A DNA stretch of 64,000 nucleotides, from assembly GCA_000697665.1 (NCBI GenBank), contig KL197714.1, positions 234,444 through 298,443 on the forward strand. The letters run 5' to 3'. Made by a program: the position numbers and the translations under genes. Below the pieces are notes generated by a model, which worked only from the letters and a program-made list of their open reading frames with translations, made no database searches and was not told the origin of the DNA. Every line of letters begins with the position of its first letter. The first letter of the stretch is position 1. This stretch comes from Jaapia argillacea MUCL 33604 (lineage: Eukaryota; Basidiomycota; Agaricomycetes; Jaapiales; Jaapiaceae). Below are positions 22,475 through 33,659 of this stretch, piece by piece.

Positions 22475-23488
22475 CTACTCTTTCACCTTGAACGCCTTCT
22501 TGAACCATTGACGGACCGTGTTCCCTGCATGGATCACACCAGTGCTAACAGCATCGGTGGCGGCAGACGCAGCAGCTGGTAGCCCTGCGCCAGCCGCCAC
22601 CCCCTGGCGCATCGCAACATTCGAGCCGATAGCCACCCTTTCGGCTGAAATCTGCCAATATTTGACAAGAGTTGCTATAAAACACATTCAATACTGCTCA
22701 AGGAGTTAGAGGGACGGCGTACCTGCGATGAAACCCTTCGAGGTCAATTCGAGAACTTTGCGAGTATGGGGAGCAATAGCCCGAATGGCAGAATACATTC
22801 CAGCGCTGACAGCACCGCTTGCAATAGGCACTATAATCGGCAACGCTCCGCCAGCTGCGATGCTCTGGCACATAGCAAAAATCGAGCCAGCAACCACATT
22901 GCCGATCGAAGACTGCCAAAGGGCCGCGAGAGATCCTGCAGAGACCACGGACCGCCCGAGGTGAGAGAGATGAAGTTCGTACCAAATGATTGGCTTACCG
23001 GCGACGGGACCGGCAGCAGAGAAACCGATCAAACCAAGGACAGGATGTATGATGACTGGCGCTAATACTAGCCCAAAAATCCCTGCAGCGATGATTTGGG
23101 CCTTGCGACTCGTCAGAATCCTAGAGCCGCATCAAATCAAAGTACGGGGAGGAATGGCGAGTGGATGTACCGGACGATATCCTCGGATCGGATTTCCATG
23201 AGCTTCTGTTGAAGGGCAAAAAAGAACCTATGTTTGGTTACTCAACAAGGTATGATGGAATGGCTAGAACACATACGCGGCCACGTCCTTGGAGCTGATT
23301 TCAGAAGCTCTCTTCCGCACTTTGGAAATGGGCAACAAGGAAGGTCTGTCAACGTTGGCAGATAGCAAGCGAAATTTTTCTGGGGGATTTTGGGCGGCAG
23401 GGTCCGGTGTGATCAATGTACGCCTTTGGGAGATGGTGGAAACCATCTGAGAATCCGATAGAGCTCCTTGAAACGAAGGGGAAGACAT
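22475..23488 (-). CDS. Ifi-6-16 (ISG12-like) protein with two exon-coded repeats and two glycine-rich domains
   Basis: Exons 23277-23488, 23171-23227, 22999-23120, 22723-22935 and 22475-22674 total 804 bp (267 residues), all in frame. The polar N-terminus (MSSPSFQGALSDS) has no signal peptide. Two repeats follow: VRKRASEISSKDVAA, then a 57-bp exon with QQKLMEIRSEDIVR. The Ifi domain is KAQIIAAGIFGLVLAPVIIH...GPVAG (122-bp exon) and IGNVVAGSIFAMCQSIAAGG. A second, shorter copy follows (IGSNVAMRQGVAAGAGLP), and the protein ends in a basic tail (WFKKAFKVKE). Family knowledge: glycine/alanine-rich membrane helices, linked in animals to mitochondria and apoptosis. The role here is unknown. Its promoter shares the GGGCGCCTATA box. 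Confidence 0.8.
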
Positions 23489-23547
23489 CGTAGGGGCAGA
23501 GCGGCTCTCTGGGAAGGAAAGTAAGAGCGTCCGAAGGTGGTTACATA

Positions 23548-23564
23548 GCTTATTATAGGCGCCC
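23548..23564 (-). promoter_or_regulatory. GGGCGCCTATAATAAGC promoter box
   Basis: It lies about 60-75 bp upstream of the ATG at 23488, combines a palindromic GGCGCC with a TATA-like ATAATAA, and recurs at 7916 and 10188 upstream of related genes. Confidence 0.5.
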
Positions 23565-23739
23565 ACATCAGCTGACTCATGGGGCGCCTACAGCAATGCA
23601 GCTACAAAGGCCGACAAAAAACACCACCTCGCACCATCGTATCTATCACAGCATCGATCGGAAGGTGACTATATGCAGGGAGTGCGAAAGCGGATTACGA
23701 AAACGATACGTTGGCAGCTGCAATTGTATCCATGTCCAC

Positions 23740-23780
23740 AGCTTGCCATGAGTTCGCAACGTCTGCAAGCTCATGACAAG
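23740..23780 (-). repeat. Imperfect palindromic 3' element, copy 4
   Basis: On the minus strand it reads CTTGTCATGAGCTTGCAG then GCGAACTCATGGCAAGC. It is closest to copy 1 at 10010 and lies downstream of the Ifi gene ending at 23895. Confidence 0.6.
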
Positions 23781-23894
23781 ACGACACACTTCGGGCTCAC
23801 AAATGGGCGATAATAATACAACCACCTGGCGAACGCACCAACCAAAGCTACTTTGCAGAAAACGCGCCAGCTACAATTTAGCGATGGGACCCTT

Positions 23895-25236
23895 CTACTG
23901 TCCATCAGCATTGCTCTTTGTTTGATAAACACCAGCGCTGGCGGCACCATGGGATGCAGCGACTGGAAGAACTAGACCAGTCACCGCACCCTTAGCTTTC
24001 GCCAGAGCGGAGTCAACAGCGCCTTTGTTGACAAGAGCTGACAAGTCGTTGGCGACGGTAGCTGTAACAAGGTATGTATCAATCGCTAGCGGGAGCAAGA
24101 GTTGAAATTACAGAGCACTGTGTACTTACCCGCAATAAAACCCCCTGCAGACTCAAATACTTTCACAGCAGGCGGCAAGATCTCCGCAGCTGCAGCATAC
24201 ATACCAGCAGTGGTGAGACCGCTGGCGAGAGACACACCAACCGGCAAGGCTCCACCAGCCGCCACACTCTGGCACACAGCAAACGCTGAGCCAGCAGCTA
24301 CATTTCCGATAGAAGACTGTATAGTGGCAGCGGCGGTGCCTGTACACAGGGTAGAGGACATCAGGTACACTTCACAGAGAGAGAAGTTGAGACTGATGGC
24401 ACCTGCAACGGGTCCTTGGGCTGAGAACCCAAAAAGTCCAAGCACAGGTGGAACAATCACGGGAGCGAGAACGACTCCAGCAACCCCTGCACCGACGATC
24501 TGCGCTTCACGACTGGTCAAGATCCTATATTGATGTAAATCAAGAGTAACAAGTGGAATAATCGAGAAGCCTACCGAAGGACATCCTCAGAGCGAATCTC
24601 CGAGGTCAGCTTCTGAAGGCCGACAAGGGAGCTAGAGGGATGACAATCAATAGGCCTACGTATAGGTGGAATCATTGGAGCACGCACCGAGCTAGATCTT
24701 CGGGGTGAATATCCAAGATTTTCTTTTGAATATCGGAGACGGTCCTAAAGCCAGTTCGATAAACCCATACAGTCACAATGAATGGGTATATAAACCTGGC
24801 AACGTCTTCTGGCTGAATATTCGGCGCCGCCTTCTGGAGATCGGCAACAGTCCTAGAGTCATCCACATTAGCGTGTGAGAGTGGAACGATGGATGCCTTT
24901 GCCTAGCAATGTTCTCCGGGGAAATTCGCAAGGCCCTCTTTTGAAGATCGGCGAGGAGACTAGATCAATGTAAACCAACTGGTGCGGGGTAGAACGACCG
25001 ATGTACATACTTGTGGACGCCCTCAAGGGGATTTTCTGAGACCTTCATGAGATCGGAAGGGGTGGTAAAGAATGCACCTGGAGGGGTAAAGTATGCAACG
25101 CTTTGAAACGATTGCGACCTTGCGGGGCTGAAGAAATCCGGTCAATGGCGCCGTTAGACTAGATAGCACGGAAAAGCGCCTGGTAGAAGGCAAAGAGAAG
25201 CAGCAACGATGGAAGGTAACGCTGGTGACTCGTCAT
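23895..25236 (-). CDS. Ifi-6-16 (ISG12-like) protein with signal-like N-terminus and five exon-coded repeats
   Basis: Nine exons: 25170-25236, 25011-25077, 24903-24959, 24796-24852, 24688-24744, 24575-24631, 24403-24524, 24130-24339, 23895-24061. They total 861 bp (286 residues) and stay in frame. The N-terminus YLPSLLLLFAFYQALF is a signal peptide or anchor. The four 57-bp exons each encode one 19-residue repeat: LLADLQKRALRISPENIAR, TVADLQKAAPNIQPEDVAR, TVSDIQKKILDIHPEDLAR, SLVGLQKLTSEIRSEDVLR. The Ifi domain follows (GAGVAGVVLAPVIVPP, IGNVAAGSAFAVCQSVAAGG) and then a partial second glycine-rich unit. The intron after 24903 starts with GC, like its counterpart near 8903. The first intron (GTGCTA) is the least certain. 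It is divergent from the SDR gene at 25629. Confidence 0.8.
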
Positions 25237-25628
25237 CTTGTCGCCATCGACATTTGTGTGGTTGAGACCAAGGCTCTCGCGAACATTTTCATACAGTACA
25301 TCGTTGCACAGTGGGTTGCGGAGAATTCACCCAAGAATCACCAGAATATTTTGGAACGAACTCAATATACCTTGAGTTTTGCGACTTCGGTGGACGAAGA
25401 TGTGCAGGTGAATCACCGCCCAGTCGATACAGACAGCTGGACCGATGTCGGACGTTCTTGAGTAGTGTTCAAGTTGAAGTGTCCACGCGCGACGCGCGGA
25501 ACCGTTTCTCAGTGTCCCACTGCTTCCGATGACTTGGAGTGACTTCACTTCCCAGTTTTCTGATTCCTGAAAAAACTCGCTTGCTCAAGGATGCAGAGTG
25601 AAATTATACATCCTGTATATCCACATCC
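25237..25628. other. Divergent intergenic region, Ifi-6-16 / SDR
   Basis: 392 bp between two oppositely transcribed starts. No ORF with support. It presumably holds both promoters; no clear TATA box was seen. Confidence 0.45.
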
Positions 25629-26723
25629 ATGTTCTGGAGGTTGTTCACCTCCGGTATTGATCGCGTTTGTCCCCATTCCCTCACCTGCACCAGATGCCCA
25701 TGGATGCTCATCTCGTTTGTTTTAGTATCGTCATGGAGAAGAATCTTGGGCGCTGGTCACAGGCGGCTCAGACGGTATCGGCAAAGGGTGGGTCCTCAAG
25801 CATATGGTTGCTACCTATCACAACATCAGTCTTCATTCTGTGTGCACCCCAGACTCTGCGAAGTCTTAGCTTCGAAGGGATTCAATGTCTTTATCCATGG
25901 CCGAAACCAAACTAAGCTCGTCTCAGTTTTGGAGGAGCTGAAAGTGACTTATCCGACACGTCAATTCGAAGTCATAGTCGCCGATGCCACGAACCCTGCC
26001 CTTGCGTCTGAGGTGGCTGCTGCCGTCGCACAGAAGAATCTTACAATATTGATCAACAACGCCGGTTATACCGACACAGCGATCAGGGCTTTTGTTCTGA
26101 CAGATCACCAGGGTCACATTTCCAATTTGCGCTACTCCCAGCAAAAAGCTGATTACCACCCCTGGAACAGAATTTGACAAGGCAATCGCAATTGGTGTGG
26201 GGTGGATCACCCATTTGACGAGAGAGCTGCTCCCTCTATTGATGAAGAACGAGCCTTCGTTGATGGTGAACGTTGGGAGCTACGTTCAGTCCCACCCCCC
26301 TCCTTTCCTAGCCGTCTACTCGGCCACCAAGGGCTACACTCTCGTATGTCACCCCATTCGTCTACTTCGACTCTTGTAATCACTTACCCGTTCACCTAGG
26401 CCCTAACCCAATCACTACGCACCGAAATGCAGTACACCAGCCACCCCAATGTCGAAATCCAATACCACGAAATCCACTCCGTGTCTACGCACTCCAATCG
26501 CAAAGCACCTGGGTTAACCCGTCCGACTGCTCATCGGATGGCTGAGGCGATCGTCGGTGCGGTGGGTAGTGGAAGGGGATTTGTGGTACCATACTGGCCT
26601 CATGAATTGGTTTCGTGGGTTTTGTGGATCTTGCCCGAGGGTGTTGTCAATAGTTTGGCAGCGGGGGTGTTGCAGGACAGGAGGGTGGACGTGGAAGGCA
26701 AAGGCAAAGGCAAGGATGATTGA
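25629..26723 (+). CDS. Short-chain dehydrogenase, 3-ketoacyl-CoA reductase/17beta-HSD12-like (copy 1)
   Basis: Exon 1 is only 12 codons (MFWRLFTSGIDR). It splices at an acceptor before YRHGEESWALVTG, so an internal ATG (MEKNLGRW) is out of frame and not the start. Motifs: cofactor loop TGGSDGIGK, VADAT, NNAGYT, and catalytic YSATK after LMVNVGSYVQSHPPP. The C-terminal part has hydrophobic WVLWILPEGVVNSLAAG and ends in a Lys/Gly-rich tail. It is about 280 residues. Family knowledge: relatives reduce 3-ketoacyl-CoA or steroids at the ER membrane with NADPH. The substrate here is unknown. Three more copies lie at 26871, 31253 and 59267. Confidence 0.82.
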
Positions 26724-26870
26724 TTCAGAATCAGACTTTAGAAATTTTCAGACATATGTATCTACGATTCGAGTGTGAGGCGCCATGGGGTCACCCAAGA
26801 GCGCAACAATCAAGTAGGCCAACAAAGATATAAGGTGACAAGAATGGTTCGTCAGATTCTAGTCGACGCG

Positions 26871-28001
26871 TCACTCGGCTTTTTGTTTCTGCTTCTGCAA
26901 CTCGCTCTCCATCTTCGCACCAAAAGCCCACGCAATTAATAGCGCAACAATTCTCTCTGGCATAAACCACATGACCCAAGCGGATACCTCATGAGTCCAA
27001 TACGGCACCACAAATAGCTTTTTCCGACCAACAGCATCTACGATGGCGGTAGCCATGTCATGCGAACTAGGTCGCAACAACGTTGGGGGTTCACGATTCG
27101 AGTTGGAACAGACGGCATGGAGCTCGTGATACTGTACCTCGACTGCGGGATTTGACGTGAAGGAATTTTGGAGTTTCATTTCTGCACGGAGACATTGCGT
27201 TAGAGCCTATGAAGAAGAACGAAGAAGTTAGTATACAGGGATGGTGAAGCCGATCAAGGGGTACAGACCAAGGTATAGCCTTTGGTAGCAGTGTATAGGG
27301 CCAAGAAAGGGGGTGGGTGAGAGAGGGCACCGCTACCGATGTTGATAACCAAGGAAGGTTCGTTCTTTAACAGTTGAGGGAGTAAGGCTCGGGTGAGATG
27401 ACTAATCCAGCCAACACCAATCGAAATGGACTTGTCAATCTCTACGAAGGATCCAACACAGACAAATCAGCGTGCTGGAGCGTAGCAAGGGATGACGAAG
27501 TGGATGAGAGTGTACCGGCGTGGCTTATATCCGCGAACAGACGGATATCCATCTCAGTATACCCTGCATTATTGACAAGCACTGTCAAGTTCCTTTGAGC
27601 GCCAGCATCGGCTACTCGATCTACGAGGGAGATGTCGGTGGCATCTGCTACGACGATTTCAAATTGGCGGTTGGGATTAGATGTTTTGAGTTCCTGAAGA
27701 ACAGAAAGGAGCTTTGGCTTGGAACGGCCGTGGATTAAGATATTGAAACCTCGAGCGGCGAGGACCTCGCAGAGCCTGTCGGGGATGAGTACGCGGACTG
27801 AAAAATCTAGGGGAGACATTTCTCACCCTTTTCCTATACCATCTGAGCCTCCAGTTACCAAGGCCCAAGGTTCTTGGCCATGATGATACTAAGTCCAAAA
27901 CAGAGCAATCGTACATGGTTCTTCTCCTGAGTACTTGCGAAGGAAGGAAATGAACGTACGCGATCAATGTCGCCTGTACTGGTGAACAGTCTCCAAAACA
28001 T
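26871..28001 (-). CDS. Short-chain dehydrogenase, 17beta-HSD12-like (copy 2)
   Basis: It starts MFWRLFTSTGDIDR. The intron GTACGT...CTTAG leads into YHHGQEPWALVTG. Motifs are TGGSDGIGK, VADAT, NNAGYT and the catalytic Tyr/Lys in YTATK. It ends WVMWFMPERIVALLIAWAF and a basic KQKQKAE tail, with the stop at 26871-26873. It is convergent with copy 1 (148 bp between stops) and divergent from the F-box gene at 28303, with 301 bp shared upstream. The inverted pair at 25.6-28.0 kb is best explained by local duplication. Confidence 0.82.
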
Positions 28002-28302
28002 ATTGTGGCCTAGTTGGGATGTAAAGGGGAGAGGTGGGATGCTTGACTGCCATTCGGTTTTGACTTTAAGGGGGTCCACGGCGGATCCAACGTCATGATA
28101 CTGTTCATGATCGTGGGTGGCATCCGCACATAACTCCTTTTATTGCCGCTAGAAAAGGACGAGGAGATCAAGGATGCATGCAAGATGAAAGAACTTTGTC
28201 GCTTGCCCATCGGCACCTGAATTTCCGCGGTCACGTTGTCTGGCCGCTCGCCCCTTTGTCTTTCTCTTCCACTCGGTCTTCAGACTGCCGGCTGCGACAG
28301 CG

Positions 28303-30753
28303 ATGGCAGACAGACTACCAGACGAGCTCATCAAGGAAATTATCTCACCTGTTCTATACGTATCGGATGAGAAATTCGCCGACACCTCCAATGATTCGGT
28401 ATTCCTTCGGTTTGACCTCTCGACTTCAGCTTTGCTACTCGTCTGCAAAAGATGGCTACGAGTGGCAACACCTCTGCTCTACGAAGTCGTCGTCATACGC
28501 TCGAAGGGGCAGGCACAAGCACTGTCCCAGGTTCTAGCATCAAACAAGCTCCTTGGTACTTTCGTCAAGAAACTACGAATCGAAGGTGGCTATGGAGTCC
28601 CGACTGGGAAAATTATCTCTGCCTCTCCCAATATCACGGATCTGTACATCAGTTTGGCTGTCTATTCCAACGACACTGTCTCTGGCCTCTGTCGCACTCT
28701 CGCTTCAACAAGTCCTTTGCGGCTCGTTCTCCACGAAGCTGTCCATGACAGACTCGACAATACCAATACCCGCCAGCTAACCAAGGTCTTGTGCGAATGC
28801 ATTTCGACGGTTTGGAAGCGATTGGTGAGTGTCGTTATCGTTTTGTACCTGACATGTTCATGCCTCGTTGTAGGAAGTATTCCAAACGCCATACGACTAC
28901 AGCGGCAGCCTGCATCACTACACATCGGGGGGCAAGGTGATTGCAAGGGAGCGTGCCATTACCTTAGCCTTGACCAAATGTCCCAGTCTACGAATTGTGC
29001 GCTATGTTGGACGCATCAGGATGGTCCCGGATAGTATGAAGGAACTGGGCAAAATTCCTCATTTGGAAGCCATTCAGATCAATGCGCCACACGATGCCTT
29101 CTCATCCTACTTCAAAGAGATGTTGGAACGGGAGCCCCGTCTCGTACAGTTGGTTCAATTTGTGGGAATTCCGTGAGTGCCAAGTCCAGAGATCCCCCAG
29201 TTGATAACTAAGTTTCGTAGCCCCCCTACCCCAACAGGAGTCGAGATAACCTCAGCCATTCCGAGGACAGATTATATCCCAATGGCATCAGCACCTCCTG
29301 ATGTCCGAAACCAGATCTGGACTCTCATTCTATCTTTTGCGGTTTCCGACCACTGTTACGACCGAGAAATCGATTCCCCGGATATCTCTCTGCTTCGACG
29401 CCGTGCACTCGATACGATTCGCAAGATTGTCATGGTTTCCAAAACCTTTAATGTGGGTTGGTCATCTATGCATTCTCTGCGCCAAGGAGCTCATTGTTAC
29501 CCCAGAACCTTGCCACACCGCTAATATATGCACACATTGTAATTTATAGTGGAAGCGCTCTCACGTCCCTCGCAGCACAATTGATGAAAAATCGGTCTCA
29601 TGGCTCATACATCAAATCGCTGTGCTTGGCTCTCCCTATAATCGATTATCTTGATGATGAGGTGGCGGAGTCTCGCATCAACGACGAAGTGGCTGAGGTT
29701 CTGGCCAGGACTCCTAACCTCGCTCGCATCTACGATTATCCATGTTGGGCACTTCCTGCCTCTGTCACCTTGAGCTGGAACGCATTCGAGACGCTCGCCG
29801 AAGTTGCAGGCTCATCTCTGCTCTCCTTCAAAGGGGTCCGTATCGAGAGCATCGGCGTGGACGACGCATCTTTCAACGTGTTCACTGGTTTCAAAAAGCT
29901 TCACTCTCTGGAGTGGAGAAGTCTGATCTTACTTCGAGTCACCCCAAGCGAGACGCCACTCGATTGTCTCTCATCCCTCCAATCATTGACGTTGCATCGG
30001 TATCACGATTCTTTCTTGAAGGGATTGTCAGCTTTGAGGTACGTCATTACATGCTCCCTGTGGAAATAGCCTTGAAAACCGTGGTTCTCAGCCTCCCTTC
30101 CTTGACTCATGTCGCTGCAGAGCTAGAAATGGGGTTCTCTCGCACATTGCACTTTTTCGAGCGTCATGGTTCGAAGCTTCGCACGATTGAACTTTCGGCC
30201 GTCAGCGATGCCTTTCCAGTGTTCGACCTTTGTCCGAATTTGCACACTTATACATCAACATCGACTAGTAGTGTCCGTGGACTCACTTCTCCGCCACTTA
30301 CAAATACTTATTCGTTCTCTCTCCTCAGCTTCCCGAACCCTCCTTTTTCCATTGTACAACCGTCCATAATTCCCTCATCAAAATCGTCATCACGGCTTTC
30401 CGGTGTGTGGCCCCGTTTTGTTAGAGGTGGAGGGCTCGGTGTTGACGGTTATTGCTCAGGTATGAACGGGAATCGAAGATTTCGCCTGATCGTCGAGACA
30501 TGTGGTCTACCTTCTTTCAGGGACTTGACTTGGGTTCCTTCCCAGCTATACGTGAGCTCCAGGTCCTAGCTTGTGTTTGGCCTAAACACGAGTAAGCGTG
30601 TCTCATGCTCTATGGCAGACGACTGATGAGTTCGGTTTCAGACGGAATGTCGCAAAGAACATCTGGATTCCGCTGGCGGAGGAGATGAAAAAGAAATCGA
30701 ACATCTCGTTGGTTGATGAACAGGGGAGGGCATGGAAGTCGAGGTTGAGATGA
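28303..30753 (+). CDS. Long F-box protein with two F-box-like modules (copy 1)
   Basis: The N-terminal F-box-like module is MADRLPDELIKEI...STSALLLVCKRWLRVATPLLYEV, followed by leucine-rich helices. A second, related module lies in the middle: MASAPPDVRNQIWTLILSFAV...RKIVMVSKTFN, then (after an intron at about 29453-29505) NLATPLIYAHIV. More LRR-like strands follow (FFERHGSKLRTIEL, FDLCPNL). The C-terminal block is conserved in all copies (AKNIWIPLAEEMKKK...DEQGRAWKSRLR), with TGA at 30751-30753. It is about 600 residues with no internal stop after splicing. Family knowledge: F-box proteins recruit substrates to SCF ubiquitin ligases via Skp1. The substrate is unknown. Confidence 0.75.
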
Positions 30754-31252
30754 TATGATATTGTGCCACTCTCAGTTACACTCTGTATATTGCCTGATTT
30801 GTTTTCATTGCCTTTGGCATCTGGGTGTGCAGAAGTCTTCCCAGTATCCTCTGAAGCGAGGTTCTATTTGGGATACTTGATCCCAACTTCGATTTTTCAA
30901 TGCACTTTGCCCTCCTCCAAGGGTGTGGACCTATTTTCCCAGGGCCGGTATCCGGCTAGATCTAGTTGGTTACCACAGGTATCCCAGCAACCTCTTCATT
31001 CCCTCCAGATCCTCGACACTTCAACAACGTTGCATGGCTTTCTACACGTGGACGAGGTCACACCACGTCAACCACGGCATATTTGGTACTTGATTCTCGA
31101 AGTAATTTCAATCTATTTTCGGGTGTACTTCGTCGTCACCGTGTTCCCCTCATGCCAGTGGGCACTCCACGAAGTTCCCAAGACCTCTTGACCGGCACAA
31201 GCATAGCTATCCCCGCCTATTCGAATTTTGACTTGTATATCTGACCTCGGAG
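30754..31252. other. Intergenic region
   Basis: About 500 bp between the F-box and SDR genes. The ORFs here (for example 30763-31191) lack family motifs. Nothing else noted. Confidence 0.4.
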
Positions 31253-32395
31253 ATGCTCTGGAGACTCGTTTGTACCTCTGGTATTGAGCAGGTGCGTTCT
31301 TCGACGCTCGGCTGTTCGGCTCAGCATTAGGATGGACCAAAGGGCTGAAACTGCGCTCATCTTGCGTAGTATCATCATGGGGAGGAGCCTTGGGCTTTAG
31401 TGACAGGAGCCTCAGACGGTATCGGGAAATCGTATGTGGTGTTCCTTCTCTAGCATATAACCCCGAGTGTATACTGACTTTCGCTGTTCCGGCCCACAGA
31501 CTTTGTGACGTGCTTGCCCACCGAGGGTTCAATGTCTTTATTCATGGTCGTAACCCTCAGAAGCTCGCCGCGGTTATGGCTGAATTATCAACTTCCCATC
31601 CACGTCGACACTTCGAAGTCATAGTGGCAGATGCTAGCAAACCATACCTTGTGCCAGAGGTGGTCGCTGCTACTTCTGACAAGAATTTGACGATTTTGAT
31701 CAATAATGCTGGGTATACCGGTACCCCAATCAGGCCTTTGGTTACCATGGGGGTCTCAGGTACTGCTTCGCCTTATTTCTTATCTGAGTCGGATATACCA
31801 ACCATAATACTCCCCAGAAATTGAACGTGCGTTCAACATTGGCGTTGCATGGACGACTCATTTGACTTGGGCCCTTCTACCGCAATTGATGAAGAACGAG
31901 CCGTCGTTGTTGGTTAACGTCGGAAGCTTTGCCCAGGCGCATCCTCCGCCGTTCCTTACGACCTATGCTGCGAACAAAGGCTACTTACGGGTAAGTCACA
32001 TAGGAACTGCTCGAATCCAAGGTTGGATATGTCGTGCCTTTCTCATATTGTGGAATCCATAGACGTTCACCCAAGCTCTCCGCGCCGAAATGACCTTCAC
32101 ACATTACCCCTCTATCGAAGTTCAATATCACGAAGTCCATGCCGTCTCCACCGTCTCCAACCCTCAAGCTACCTCCTTCTCCTGTCCTACACCACAGGTT
32201 ATGGCAGAAGCCATGGTCGATGCTGTGAGGAAGAAGCAGGCCGTTGTGATTCCGTATTGGGTACATGAGTTGATCGCGTGGATTTTGTGGCTATTGCCCG
32301 AGGTACTAGTGATTTGGATGACGGGGAGCATTTTGGAGAAGAGAAGAGATGATTTGAAAGACAGGGAGAGAGCTGATAAGGGGAAGGAGGATTAA
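31253..32395 (+). CDS. Short-chain dehydrogenase, 17beta-HSD12-like (copy 3)
   Basis: Exon 1 is MLWRLVCTSGIEQ; a GTGCGT donor leads to YHHGEEPWALVTG. Motifs are TGASDGIGK, VADAS, NNAGYTG and the catalytic pair in YAANK after LLVNVGSFAQAHPPP. The hydrophobic C-terminal helix is WILWLLPEVLVIWMTG, with a charged tail (RRDDLKDRERADKGKED). It ends at TAA 32393-32395. It lies between an F-box gene and the derlin gene, all on the plus strand. Same reaction class as the other three copies; the substrate is unknown. Confidence 0.82.
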
Positions 32396-32640
32396 TTGAT
32401 TGTATCTTGACTTGTATGTATGTAACTTCATGACACACTACATTCCGTTGTGAACAGAGGACGGAATCAAGGTGGAATTGATCCGTGCCACGTTCCTGGT
32501 CCATAAACGCACGGACCTAACCTCGCTGCAACTGACCACGTCGACGATGCCCACACACGTATTCTGATTCCGCACTTTCACCTTTCTGTTCCTACGCTCG
32601 AACACACGACAAATCAGCCCCTTATCGTCGCTCACTGACC

Positions 32641-33659
32641 ATGGCCCAGTCCTCATTTTGGGATGAGATTCGTAAAATCCCCCCAGTCACCCGATTTCTC
32701 TGCGGGTCGACTCTGGCTGTCTCCTTGCCTGTGATGCTGCAGGTGCTGCCTGCCACTACTGTGATTTTTGTGAAGGAACTCGTTACACAGAGATTCGAGG
32801 TGTGTTCAACTGCTGGCGACGTTGGGTCGTCGCATCATTCGCAAAGACTGATCGAGACTGGTGGCATAGGTGTGGCGGTTGTTTTCCAGCTTTTTCCTTG
32901 GAAGTGAGGTGACTGTCTTACACCTGCGGACTTCCCAACCTGACGGAATGCGTCTTCACCAGGCTCCGGGATCAACTTTATATTTGATTTCGCTATGTTG
33001 TAGTACGAATCCCCCGTCTACTCGTTTGGCGTCCGAGCTTGACTAACATGCCTGACATTCGAAGCCGAAATTCAAACTCCATAGAAACTGAAAACTACCT
33101 TGGCCGTTCCGCAGACTACGCATGGCAACTCTTGCTAGCGGCAGCCGGCATACTCGTAGGTCTCCTGGCTTTGCTGCCGTACCCCCTGTACTGATCCCAA
33201 ATCAAATAGGCACTGAATATTCCCCTCCGCTCTTACATCCACACACGCCCACTTCTTCTCTGCCTCACTTACCTATCATCCTCCCTCGCACCACCATCTG
33301 CCCAAACATCCTTCTTCGGGCTCCTCACCCTCCCCGTCAAATATCTACCATACGTCCTCGTGGGCTTAGATCTCATCATGGGAGGGCCACAGTTTGCAGC
33401 GCAGAGTATCAGTGGATGTGTGGTGGGACATGCATGGTGGTATCTTGTTTGGAGGGAAGCACGGAGAGGACCTGGCGGTTGGGAGAAGGCGCCTGGTTGG
33501 CTGGTGAATTTAGTTGGAAATGGGCTTGAGGGAGCAGGTGGCAGTGCTAGTGGAGGAGTGGGTGGCAGTGGAGTGCATGTCATACCGCCGAGGAGGGAGA
33601 GAGAACAGACTACGGGAGGGCATCGATGGGGAAGTGGACATCGCCTGGGGAGTGATTGA
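32641..33659 (+). CDS. Derlin (Der1-like ER-associated degradation protein)
   Basis: The start MAQSSFWDEIRKIPPVTRFL and the next exon VWRLFSSFFLG match the derlin N-terminal signature (a Trp-Arg motif after the first membrane segment). GINFIFDFAMLYRNSNSIE is the typical FxxxxxMLYRYSxxLE block. Further hydrophobic segments follow (WQLLLAAAGIL, YLPYVLVGLDLIMGG), then a cytosolic Gly/Arg-rich tail. Introns are near 32801-32869, 32907-32961, 33004-33066 and 33156-33210. Family knowledge: derlins form part of the ER retrotranslocation channel. The tail is long enough for Dfm1-type function, but no clear SHP box was seen. Confidence 0.85.

Noticed and set aside
25137-25169. 32-bp first intron for the 24-kb Ifi gene
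   Set aside because: It is too short for this genome. A 92-bp intron (25078-25169) ending in CTCCAG keeps frame and matches the acceptor context of the sister gene.
25735-25790. Start of SDR copy 1 at the internal ATG (MEKNLGRW)
   Set aside because: That frame does not continue into TGGSDGIGK. All four paralogues instead use a short upstream exon (MxWRL...) spliced to YHHGE/YRHGE.
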